The notes: generated from the sequence alone by a model not told the origin. A stretch of 6,986 bases of DNA from an uncultured Bacilli bacterium (GCA_947628245.1 CANQZH010000063.1:1-6986), one strand, 5' to 3'; positions 1 through 6,400 are shown, numbered from the stretch's first letter. Numbers and translations: made by a program.

Positions 1-4
1 TCAT
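1..4 (-). CDS. Start codon of a gene continuing beyond the left edge (product unknown)
   Basis: Only the first four bases are visible. An ATG lies at 4-2 on the minus strand, six bases after a good ribosome binding site (AAAGGAAG, 18-11) and about 20 bases after the expected transcription start of the promoter at 30-60. The three elements in correct order and spacing make a real gene start likely. The product cannot be read. In many Firmicutes the gene after cdaA-cdaR is glmM, but here a strong terminator and a separate promoter lie between, so that guess has little support. Confidence 0.5.
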
Positions 5-10
5 ATTATT

Positions 11-18
11 CTTCCTTT
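11..18 (-). promoter_or_regulatory. Ribosome binding site of the off-window gene
   Basis: The minus strand reads AAAGGAAG, then AATAAT, then ATG at 4. The purine core and six-base spacing are near optimal for a Firmicute Shine-Dalgarno site. It is the main evidence that the promoter upstream drives a protein-coding gene. Confidence 0.6.
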
Positions 19-29
19 ACTATATATAA

Positions 30-60
30 AGTATAGCATATAACCCCCCCCCTATGTCAA
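30..60 (-). promoter_or_regulatory. SigA-type promoter with a nine-G run in its spacer, candidate phase-variable promoter
   Basis: On the minus strand a perfect -35 box TTGACA lies at 60-55 and a -10 box TATACT (five of six consensus) at 35-30. The -10 is preceded by TGC (38-36), which forms an extended -10. The spacer, 54-36, is 19 nt and contains nine consecutive G (52-44). An A6 tract at 70-65 just upstream of the -35 resembles an UP element. Transcription would start near 23. A 19-nt spacer is longer than the usual 17, so loss of one or two G would bring the boxes to optimal spacing and gain would weaken the promoter. Comparable G or C runs between promoter boxes switch expression in other bacteria (for example porA in Neisseria). 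Switching here is inference. Confidence 0.65.
44..52. repeat. Homopolymer C9/G9 tract
   Basis: Nine C on the plus strand (nine G on the minus strand) interrupt an otherwise extremely AT-rich region. No other comparable G or C run is seen in the window, so chance is a poor explanation. The tract lies exactly between the two promoter boxes at 55-60 and 30-35. Its length may vary between cells of the population. A read-level check is needed because homopolymer length is also error-prone in assemblies. Confidence 0.8.
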
Positions 61-64
61 TAGA

Positions 65-124
65 TTTTTTACAATTTGTTAATTTTTTTTGCACTTTATT
101 ATAGTATTATCTTTTTTACAATTT
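65..124. repeat. Two 13-bp direct repeats upstream of the G9 promoter
   Basis: The 13-mer TTTTTTACAATTT occurs at 65-77 and again at 112-124, start to start 47 bp apart. The left copy ends five bases from the -35 box of the minus-strand promoter. It could be an operator or an A-tract bending/UP-like element, but in AT-rich sequence chance similarity is a real alternative. The rest of 61-191 shows no gene and no convincing RNA or promoter. Confidence 0.4.
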
Positions 125-191
125 TTAATGCCACGACTTATCTTGTCATATAAAATATATCATTAATTATTTAAAAAGTAAACTTTTAATC

Positions 192-222
192 AAAAAAAAT
201 AGTTGCAATATATACAACTATT
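192..222 (-). terminator. Rho-independent terminator of cdaA-cdaR
   Basis: On the minus strand AATAGTTGTA (222-213) pairs with TGCAACTATT (207-198), giving ten pairs including one G-U, around a five-base loop. A run of T continues through 192. The cdaR stop codon (220-218) sits inside the 5' arm, so termination begins as translation ends. On the plus strand no T-run follows the hairpin, so it should work only for the minus-strand operon. Confidence 0.85.
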
Positions 223-1588
223 CGGCAGATATAATAATCTTAACTTTACTTGTAACTAAATAATTAACTTTTGGATCAGGTGAATCAATATGAACATCAA
301 CTTCATAAGAACCAGCTTTATAATCCGCTAAATCAATATAAGCTTCAACATTCTCAGCTGTCAACGGATCAATAACTGAACTTACACCCTTAATTTGAAC
401 AGGAACACTATCTTGTCCTTCCAAATTAACCTTTAATCCTTTAGCTAAATTTCGATAAGTTATATGATTAACATCAACAGTCTTTTGTTTTTCATCACCA
501 AATGATATAACAATTCTTGCATCAGTTTCACTAATAGAACGTACTCCATTAGGTTTAGCTATATTCATCTTATAAGTTTCAGCTCCATTTTCTCCTTTAT
601 TATTTATATCAATAGAAATTGGAACACTACTAATATTTTCAATAACTTCTTTATCACCATAAATATCAACTGTATAATTAGCTTTACCATTAATAGTAAT
701 TGAAGAAATAGCTTTACCAGCAATTAAATTACCAGTAGTAGATACTGTAATAGGAACAGTAGCTTTATAAGTACTAAATGTTATATTAGCTCCAACAGTA
801 GCTGGTACAATCTCCACATTATCTAAAGCTTGACCATTTTCATCATACGCTACTAAAGGCAAATTATCAATTTCATAAGATATAGCATCAGTAAATTTAG
901 GATTAGCTAAATCAACAATTGCTTTAATTGTTGCAATTTTCTTTAAAGCATCTTCACTACCCTTAACTACAACCTCTGATTTATCTAAAACTACATTTTC
1001 AACTGAAAACTTTTCATTTAATTTATCTTCATTTAATAAATCATAAGATATTGACCTTGTTTCACTAACCTTTTTCTTAATTACAACACTTACATAACCA
1101 GGATCAAGTTTATAACTAATATTATCAACTGTTTGATTATAAGTTAAAGCAACTTTTCTAGGTGTATCACTAGGTTCATAATCAGTTAAATCAAGTACAA
1201 CTTCGTGTTCTCCTAATTGCTTAGCTAAATATAAAGCACTTTTTCTTCCTGTTAAAATAATATCAACAGTATCAACAGCCCCTTCTACAACATAAGCTTC
1301 TTTATTATATAATAAAGTAACAGGTTCATTAGCTAAAATCTCAGCCTCAGTTTCTACTAAAGTAATAACTTGACTATCTACTAAAAAGAAAGTAATAACC
1401 GCCATAATTAATGATAAATAAAGTAATACCTGTGAATGATTTAAAAACTTCTCAACGTGAATAGGATTATTTCTTAACTTATCCATTAAGTAATAAATTG
1501 CTCGACTAAAAGGTGTAATTAAATGTTTATCAATAAACTTATATATTCCTTTAAACAATTTCATTAAACTAGTTAGGATTCTACGCAT
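218..1588 (-). CDS. cdaR: CdaR/YbbR-domain regulator of the diadenylate cyclase CdaA
   Basis: This 456-residue protein looks like CdaR (YbbR), the membrane-anchored partner that modulates the cyclase CdaA. One hydrophobic segment at about residues 54-70 is followed by a long beta-rich extracytoplasmic part. That part can be split into roughly four YbbR-like repeats (about 75-172, 173-275, 276-366 and 367-455), each ending in a V/I-rich strand with lysine or serine. The repeat borders are my estimate. The ATG overlaps the end of cdaA by 8 bp (ATGCGTAG), and a GAGGATGAT ribosome binding site lies inside cdaA, so the two are translationally coupled. The roughly 50-residue basic, helical N-terminus before the membrane segment is longer than in Bacillus CdaR, whose membrane helix is close to the start. 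The stop is TAG, within the terminator hairpin. Family assignment is strong from the adjacent cdaA and from architecture. Confidence 0.9.
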   Translation of the reverse strand: MRRILTSLMKLFKGIYKFIDKHLITPFSRAIYYLMDKLRNNPIHVEKFLNHSQVLLYLSLIMAVITFFLVDSQVITLVETEAEILANEPVTLLYNKEAYVVEGAVDTVDIILTGRKSALYLAKQLGEHEVVLDLTDYEPSDTPRKVALTYNQTVDNISYKLDPGYVSVVIKKKVSETRSISYDLLNEDKLNEKFSVENVVLDKSEVVVKGSEDALKKIATIKAIVDLANPKFTDAISYEIDNLPLVAYDENGQALDNVEIVPATVGANITFSTYKATVPITVSTTGNLIAGKAISSITINGKANYTVDIYGDKEVIENISSVPISIDINNKGENGAETYKMNIAKPNGVRSISETDARIVISFGDEKQKTVDVNHITYRNLAKGLKVNLEGQDSVPVQIKGVSSVIDPLTAENVEAYIDLADYKAGSYEVDVHIDSPDPKVNYLVTSKVKIIISAE

Positions 1589-2399
1589 TTATATCATCCT
1601 CACTTTCTACATCAGAATCATAAAATATTTCAGTTTTAGGTTTTAACTCTTCCATTAATATTTTTCTAAATTCATCAAGTGTTAAATTATATTTTAACTC
1701 TCCATCATAAGCAATAGATATTCTACCAGTCTCCTCAGATACTACCAACGCTAAAGCATCAGATTCTTCAGCTACTCCTAAAGCAGCCCGATGTCTTGTT
1801 CCTAACTTTTTACTAACATTAGGATTCATACTAGTTTTAAAAACTGCTCCAGCACAAGTAATACGATTACCTTGAATAATAACTCCTCCATCGTGTAAAG
1901 GACTATTAGGATAGAATAAATTACCTAATAACTCACTAGAAATATCAGCATATAATTTAGTAGCTCGATCAATATATTCTTGTAAAGAAATATCTCTTTC
2001 AATAACGGTTAAAGCTCCAATCTTATTTTTCTTTAAAAATTCAATAGCCTTCATAATTTCATTAACCATTTTTTCTCTTTCACTAACGGTTAAAGTTTTA
2101 TGACGACCAAGTAACTGAGTTCTTCCAATACTTTCCAACATTCCTCTAATTTCTGGTTGAAAAATAACAATAATTGCTAAAGGTCCCCATTCTACAACAT
2201 ATTGTAAAATAAGTCCTACCGTATATAAATTTAAAGCATTACTAATAATCTCAATTAAAATTACTAAAATAACACCCTTTAATATTAAAACCATCTTAGC
2301 ATTATTCTTAATATTTTTTAAAACAAAATAAAATAATAACCATACTACACATATATCTAAAATCTTCGTAACTAAAGACCATAAACTCGCTAATGACAT
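1581..2399 (-). CDS. cdaA: Membrane diadenylate cyclase CdaA (c-di-AMP synthase)
   Basis: The protein condenses two ATP to cyclic di-AMP, a second messenger governing potassium, osmolyte and cell-wall homeostasis in Firmicutes. Its 272 residues match the usual CdaA length. Three membrane helices (about 10-29, 36-55 and 59-79) precede the DAC domain (about 80-250). Signature motifs are visible: PNSPLHDGG at 164-172, GTRHRAALG at 200-208 and SEETG at 221-225. The first motif reads DGG where the best-known CdaA/DisA enzymes have DGA; the catalytic Asp170 is kept. The C-terminal tail is acidic. The ATG at 2399 follows an AGAGGT site with a six-base spacer, and the gene has its own promoter at 2433-2461. 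The first gene of a two-gene operon with cdaR, it overlaps cdaR by 8 bp. The standard code is shown by TGG for Trp7. Confidence 0.95.
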   Translation of the reverse strand: MSLASLWSLVTKILDICVVWLLFYFVLKNIKNNAKMVLILKGVILVILIEIISNALNLYTVGLILQYVVEWGPLAIIVIFQPEIRGMLESIGRTQLLGRHKTLTVSEREKMVNEIMKAIEFLKKNKIGALTVIERDISLQEYIDRATKLYADISSELLGNLFYPNSPLHDGGVIIQGNRITCAGAVFKTSMNPNVSKKLGTRHRAALGVAEESDALALVVSEETGRISIAYDGELKYNLTLDEFRKILMEELKPKTEIFYDSDVESEDDINA

Positions 2400-2432
2400 A
2401 TAACAACCTCTTTCTTATCGTTTGATTAATTA

Positions 2433-2461
2433 ATTATATCAAATATTTTAATTATTTTCTA
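2433..2461 (-). promoter_or_regulatory. Promoter of cdaA-cdaR
   Basis: The minus strand has a perfect -10 TATAAT at 2438-2433 with an extended TGA just before it (2441-2439). A -35 TAGAAA (four of six) lies at 2461-2456 with exactly 17 bases between the boxes. Transcription would start near 2426, leaving a short leader that includes the AGAGGT ribosome binding site. No c-di-AMP riboswitch or other leader RNA fits in this space. No clear terminator separates it from the gene upstream, so read-through from the DUF4143 gene is possible. Confidence 0.65.
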
Positions 2462-2491
2462 TATATTATATGACATTTACTTTAACAAGTT

Positions 2492-3730
2492 TTAATTTTT
2501 TAAAGTACCTATTGATACAACATATACACCATCTTCCCTTTTATAGGAATAATTTGATCCAGTAATAACTGCTAAAAAAACTGGTTCACCACATTTTTTA
2601 ATGTCAACTCGTTCTTTAAATTTTAAAAGATTATTGGCTGCTTCATCAATATAACCAACCCCTAATTTTATTTCAATTGCTCCCCATTTTCCACTACTAG
2701 TTCTAAATATAGCATCAACTTCATTATCTTTTTCATCACGATAAAAAGTTATATTTCCTCCATAACTTTGCGTATATATTTTTAAATCTCTCATACAAAG
2801 GGTTTCAAATAAAAAACCAAAAGTATTTAAATCTTGAATTAAATCATTAGGTTTCATTTCTAATATAGCCGTTGCAATAGATGGATCAACAAAATATTTT
2901 TTAGGTTTTGTTCGAAGTGCATATTTACTTCTAAAATTTAAATTAGTAACATTAACATCTTCAATAATATATAATTGTTCTAAAGTATTTAAATAATCAA
3001 TTAAAGTAGGTCTAGATATATCATCATCAAAATTATTCTTAACATCTTCTTTAATTGTTGAAATAGTAACCGGTGATGAAGTATTTCTAGCAAGACTTCT
3101 TAAAACATTTAACATTTTTTGAGAATTTTTTTTAACTTTTTCACGAACTAAAGACTTAACATATTCTTTAGCAAATCGATATTTAGCTTCACTTTTAATC
3201 CCAATTGAAGCTGGCCATCCACCTCTAACAATAATATTTGCTAAATCTTCTATTGATAACTTAGATACCCCTGAAATATCTTTTCCTTCTAAAATATCTA
3301 AAAAAGAAACTTCTCCAGTAGATTCACCAGATTCATACAAACTCATTGGTCTCATTAATACCCTTGAAATTCTTCCTGTTCCTGTATGCATTATTTTATC
3401 TTCGCTTGGTCTTGCTGAACCTGTAAGAATATATTGTCCTTTTTTTTGAGAATGATCCACATCAGTTCTAATAGAATCCCATACAACAGGATACATTTGC
3501 CATTCATCAAACATTCTAGGTTTATCACCTTTCAAAAACAATGATGGTTGAGTATTTTTAATTTCTTCATATTCTTTGATCTTATCAGGATTTTGAAATT
3601 CAATAACACTTTTTGAATGTTTTAAACCAGTAGTAGATTTTCCACACCATTTACAACCTTCAATTAAAACAGCTCCCATAATCTCCATAAGCTCATCAAT
3701 TTCTTTATCAACAACTCTTGGTAAATACAT
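2492..3730 (-). CDS. AAA_14/DUF4143-family ATPase with C-terminal PD-(D/E)XK-like domain
   Basis: This 412-residue protein belongs to the widespread ATP-binding DUF4143 family, whose cellular role is not established. Counting from the ATG at 3730, the N-terminal AAA part shows Walker A GCKWCGKST at 25-33, Walker B RMFDEW at 72-77 with the Asp-Glu pair, and an ILTGSA sensor stretch at 101-106. HTGTGRISRV then carries candidate arginine fingers. A winged-helix-like middle follows (about 215-260). The C-terminus has NEVDAIF (336-342) and AIEIKLG (351-357), spaced as in a PD-(D/E)XK nuclease fold. An earlier ATG at 3736 abuts AGGAGG with no spacer, whereas the ATG at 3730 has six bases, so I start there. 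Length is normal and no frame is broken. It sits alone between smpB and cdaA, with its own promoter and repeats, like an accessory insertion into core genes. It could act in defence, mobile-element biology or signalling; I cannot tell. Confidence 0.85.
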   Translation of the reverse strand: MYLPRVVDKEIDELMEIMGAVLIEGCKWCGKSTTGLKHSKSVIEFQNPDKIKEYEEIKNTQPSLFLKGDKPRMFDEWQMYPVVWDSIRTDVDHSQKKGQYILTGSARPSEDKIMHTGTGRISRVLMRPMSLYESGESTGEVSFLDILEGKDISGVSKLSIEDLANIIVRGGWPASIGIKSEAKYRFAKEYVKSLVREKVKKNSQKMLNVLRSLARNTSSPVTISTIKEDVKNNFDDDISRPTLIDYLNTLEQLYIIEDVNVTNLNFRSKYALRTKPKKYFVDPSIATAILEMKPNDLIQDLNTFGFLFETLCMRDLKIYTQSYGGNITFYRDEKDNEVDAIFRTSSGKWGAIEIKLGVGYIDEAANNLLKFKERVDIKKCGEPVFLAVITGSNYSYKREDGVYVVSIGTLKN

Positions 3731-3736
3731 AAACAT

Positions 3737-3742
3737 CCTCCT
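3737..3742 (-). promoter_or_regulatory. Ribosome binding site that sets the DUF4143 start
   Basis: AGGAGG on the minus strand, extended upstream by A-rich sequence, ends directly against an ATG at 3736 and six bases before the in-frame ATG at 3730. Only the second has workable spacing, so the protein should begin MYLPRVV. Confidence 0.8.
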
Positions 3743-3756
3743 TTTTTATAAAATAA

Positions 3757-3785
3757 ATTATAATACAATTTTACAAAAAAAGCAA
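3757..3785 (-). promoter_or_regulatory. Promoter of the DUF4143 gene
   Basis: A perfect -10 TATAAT lies at 3762-3757. Seventeen bases upstream is TTGCTT (3785-3780) as a -35 that keeps the TTG core. Transcription would begin near 3750, giving a leader of about 20 bases. The -35 box is the first bases of one copy of the 23-bp repeat at 3768-3836, which suggests that the repeats regulate this promoter. Confidence 0.6.
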
Positions 3786-3836
3786 TTTTCATTTTACATT
3801 TTGAGCAAATTTTATTTTACAAAAAAAGCAAAAAAT
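3768..3836. repeat. Three tandem copies of a 23-bp repeat upstream of the DUF4143 gene
   Basis: The 18-mer ATTTTACAAAAAAAGCAA (plus strand) is present exactly at 3768-3785 and 3814-3831. A third copy at 3791-3808 has the same length and keeps ATTTTACA and GCAA, with a changed centre (TTTTGA). The copies start exactly 23 bp apart. On the minus strand each reads TTGC, a T-rich centre, then GTAAAAT; the copy nearest the gene supplies the -35 box. The array fills the gap between the smpB stop codon and the DUF4143 promoter. A binding-site array, perhaps for the encoded protein itself, is an inference from position and regular spacing. Confidence 0.75.
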
Positions 3837-4261
3837 TAACTATATCTTTGCTCTCTTTCTAAATCTCTTTTCTTAATAGAATCTCTTTTATCATAAAGTT
3901 TTTTTCCCTTACATACTCCAATTAATAATTTAAAATGATTATTCTTAAAATAAGCTTTTAAAGGAATAATACTAATTCCATCCATTTCTTTCATTTCTTT
4001 TATTTTTTTAATTTCTTTTTTATGTAACAATAATTTTCTACTTCTTCTCTCATCATGATTAAAATTATTAGCCTCTTCATATTTAGCAATATAAATATTT
4101 AAAGCATAAGCTTCATTATCTCTAATAATAACATAACTATCCTTTAAATCAATAGAACCATTTCTTACACTTTTAATTTCACTACCAACTAAAGAAATCC
4201 CAACTTCTATTTCTTTTAGAATAGTATAATCATAATAAGCTTTTTTATTTCTTACTTCCAT
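3836..4261 (-). CDS. smpB: SsrA-binding protein SmpB
   Basis: SmpB binds tmRNA and delivers it to stalled ribosomes for trans-translation. Family hallmarks are visible in the 141 residues: NKKAYYDY (5-12), GSEIKSVRNG (26-35), DLKDSY (38-43), RKLLLHKKEI (75-84), YFKNNHFKLLIGVCKGKK (104-121) and LYDKRDSIKKRD (122-133). The C-terminal tail ends EREQRYS, roughly eight to ten residues shorter than in the Bacillus and Streptococcus proteins as I recall them. The start is uncertain: a GTG at 4270 would add three residues. I prefer the ATG at 4261, preceded by GAAAGTGAT, which resembles the extended anti-SD complement. Either start lies inside the last codons of rnr, so the genes are co-transcribed and probably coupled. 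No terminator hairpin follows. The usual downstream tmRNA gene is absent, and the DUF4143 gene occupies that place. Confidence 0.93.
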   Translation of the reverse strand: MEVRNKKAYYDYTILKEIEVGISLVGSEIKSVRNGSIDLKDSYVIIRDNEAYALNIYIAKYEEANNFNHDERRSRKLLLHKKEIKKIKEMKEMDGISIIPLKAYFKNNHFKLLIGVCKGKKLYDKRDSIKKRDLEREQRYS

Positions 4262-6362
4262 TTTTATCACTTTCTTCCACTAACTCAAAATCAATCATTG
4301 CTGTAGCTTTTGAACTATTAACACATTTAACTAAAACTTTATCACCAATTCTATAAGTCTTTTTAGTACTTTTCCCAACTAAAGATAACATTTCAGGAAC
4401 ATAATTATAATAATCTCCTTTAATAGTACTAATATGTACTAAACCTTCAATTAAATTAGGAAGTTCTACAAAAAATCCAAAATTAGTAACTCCACTTATA
4501 ATTCCTTCAAATTCTTCCCCAATATGACTTTCCATATATTCAGCCATTTTCATATCCATAACATCTCTTTCAGCATTCTGGGCATTTACTTCTTTTTCAC
4601 TAGAATGTTGGGCAATCGTTACTAAATTAGTTTCTAAATAATTAATAGTACTTATGGAAAAATCTTTTAAAATTAAATATTTTCTTAATAAACGATGAAC
4701 AGTTAAATCTGGAAATCTTCTAATTGGACTAGTAAAATGTGTATAATTTTTACTCGCTAAACCAAAATGTCCAATATTTTCCTTTTGATAAACAGCCTTT
4801 TTCATACTCCGTAATAACAAAGAAGACAAAATCTCAAATTCTGGTTTATCTTTTAATTCTAATAAAACTTTTTGCATTGTCTTAGGACTCATATCAACAA
4901 TTCTTGTTTTTAAATGATACCCTAATAATTTAACCATATTAACAAAATCATCAATTTTTTCACTATTAGGTTCCCCGTGAACTCGGTATATAAAAGGTAA
5001 ATCCATATTACTTATATGAGTTGCAACAGTCTCATTAGCTACAATCATAAAATTTTCAATTAACTTTTCCCCATCTTCTCTTACTACTTTTACTATATCA
5101 ATAGGTAATCCCTTATCATCATTAACAACCATTGCTTCATCTAACTCAAAATCAATATATCCCCGATTAATCATTTCTTTTCTTAAAATATGCGCAAGTT
5201 CATTCATCTTTTTTAAAGTTGTAACAAAAGGAGCATATTCTTCATCATATTTATCTCTCATTAAAATATCATTTACTTTACTATAAGTCATTTTCTTTCT
5301 ACTTTTAATATAACTTGGAAAAATATCATAACTTACAACTTTACCTAAATTATTAATCTTCATCACACAAGACATTGTAAGTCTAACTTCCCCTTCATTT
5401 AAAGAACAAATCCCATTAGATAATTGATGAGGAATCATTGGAATAACCGTATCTGCTAAATAATTAGATGTCGCCCTTTCATAAGCAGCATCCCCTAAAG
5501 CCGTATTTTCTTTAACATAATAAGATACATCCGCAATATGAACCCCTAATTCATATAAACCATCAACCATCTTTAAACTAATCGCATCATCAATATCTTT
5601 AGTATGATCTCCATCAATCGTAAAAATTAATTCATTAGTTAAATCAGTTCTTCCATCTAAATCTTTTTCACTAACACTAGTAGGAATACTCTTTAATTCA
5701 AGAATAACTTCATCACTAAATTCATTTTCAATATTATACTTATACGCTATAGATAAAATATCAATACCAGGATCATCTTTATGCCCAATAACTTTCTTAA
5801 CTTTACCTAAAAATTTATTCTTACCAAGTTCCTTAACTAATTCAATAACAACCTTAGATCCAACAACACAAGGCTTTAAAGATTCCTCATCAATAACTAA
5901 ATTAATTTTAATCTTATCATCATCTAATCTAACACCTAAACCATTACTACTATCTACAACCTCTCCTACTAGATTTTTATATTCTCTTTTTAAAACCTTT
6001 AAAATTCTTCCTTCTCTTTTAACCCCTCTTCTAACAATCTCCGCTAAAACAATATCATCGTGTATAGCCCCATTACTATCATTATCACTAATATATAAAT
6101 CATCTTCTTTATCTAAAATAACAAAACCAAAACCCTTTTTATTAGCCGAATATTTACCAATCTTTAAATTAGGACAATTCTTTAATAAAATATATTTATC
6201 TTTCTTAGTTTTAAAAACAATATATTCATTTACTAATTGTTCTAAACAATCTTCTAAATCTTTTAATTCACTAACACTTTTAAGCCCTAATAAATCATTT
6301 ATTTCAATTAAATTTTTAGCCTCGTGAACATTATCTAATATTTTTATTATCTCATCTTTCAT
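4245..6362 (-). CDS. rnr: Ribonuclease R, 3'-to-5' exoribonuclease
   Basis: RNase R degrades structured RNA processively from the 3' end, and with SmpB-tmRNA removes non-stop mRNA. Counting 705 residues from the ATG at 6362, there is an N-terminal winged helix (about 1-60). Cold-shock/S1-like domains follow, the first beginning near GKYSANKKGFGFVI (69-82). The RNB catalytic domain has FTIDGDHTKDIDDA (247-260), with the metal-binding aspartates at 250, 256, 258 and 259. The family signature YTHFTSPIRRFPDL lies at 540-553. A C-terminal S1 domain (about 617-694, with FEGIISGVTNFGFFVEL) precedes a very short basic tail, so the protein is at the short end for the family. An upstream in-frame ATG at 6389 has no ribosome binding site; the ATG at 6362 follows AGAGGTG by six bases. 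The last 17 bases overlap smpB. No convincing separate promoter is seen, so secG read-through probably contributes. Confidence 0.95.
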   Translation of the reverse strand: MKDEIIKILDNVHEAKNLIEINDLLGLKSVSELKDLEDCLEQLVNEYIVFKTKKDKYILLKNCPNLKIGKYSANKKGFGFVILDKEDDLYISDNDSNGAIHDDIVLAEIVRRGVKREGRILKVLKREYKNLVGEVVDSSNGLGVRLDDDKIKINLVIDEESLKPCVVGSKVVIELVKELGKNKFLGKVKKVIGHKDDPGIDILSIAYKYNIENEFSDEVILELKSIPTSVSEKDLDGRTDLTNELIFTIDGDHTKDIDDAISLKMVDGLYELGVHIADVSYYVKENTALGDAAYERATSNYLADTVIPMIPHQLSNGICSLNEGEVRLTMSCVMKINNLGKVVSYDIFPSYIKSRKKMTYSKVNDILMRDKYDEEYAPFVTTLKKMNELAHILRKEMINRGYIDFELDEAMVVNDDKGLPIDIVKVVREDGEKLIENFMIVANETVATHISNMDLPFIYRVHGEPNSEKIDDFVNMVKLLGYHLKTRIVDMSPKTMQKVLLELKDKPEFEILSSLLLRSMKKAVYQKENIGHFGLASKNYTHFTSPIRRFPDLTVHRLLRKYLILKDFSISTINYLETNLVTIAQHSSEKEVNAQNAERDVMDMKMAEYMESHIGEEFEGIISGVTNFGFFVELPNLIEGLVHISTIKGDYYNYVPEMLSLVGKSTKKTYRIGDKVLVKCVNSSKATAMIDFELVEESDKNGSKK

Positions 6363-6368
6363 TGTCAA

Positions 6369-6375
6369 CACCTCT
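6369..6375 (-). promoter_or_regulatory. Ribosome binding site that sets the rnr start
   Basis: AGAGGTG on the minus strand is followed by six bases and the ATG at 6362. It excludes the longer reading frame from 6389, whose extra nine residues (starting MYNNKEV) are translated leader sequence rather than protein. Confidence 0.8.
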
Positions 6376-6400
6376 TTATTATTATACATTATTTAAAATT

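Noticed and set aside
98..103. Minus-strand TATAAT in the left intergenic region
   Set aside because: No -35 box at 16-18 bases (AAAAAT at 17) and no extended TG. The TTGTAA nearby is only 12 bases away.
131..153. Possible small RNA hairpin (minus strand TATGAC ... GTCGTG)
   Set aside because: Only six pairs including two G-U, no T-run at its end and no promoter; too weak to call.
3126..3447. A8 tracts inside the DUF4143 gene (minus strand, 3447-3440 and 3133-3126) as phase-variation sites
   Set aside because: The frame is intact, the tracts encode Lys-rich stretches, and such runs are expected at this base composition.
3731..3835. Possible tmRNA gene (ssrA) after smpB
   Set aside because: The gap is only about 105 bp, is filled by the 23-bp repeats and a promoter, and shows no tRNA-like ends; a tmRNA needs about 300 bases or more.
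6381..6386. Perfect minus-strand TATAAT just upstream of rnr
   Set aside because: Transcription from it would begin at or inside the rnr ribosome binding site (6375-6369), and no -35 box lies at the right distance (TGTTTT only). It probably reflects AT-richness.
218..6389. Use of UGA as Trp codon, as in Mycoplasma
   Set aside because: Trp residues in cdaA (for example residue 7) are encoded by TGG and the genes read through to TAA or TAG in the standard code, so nothing requires code 4.
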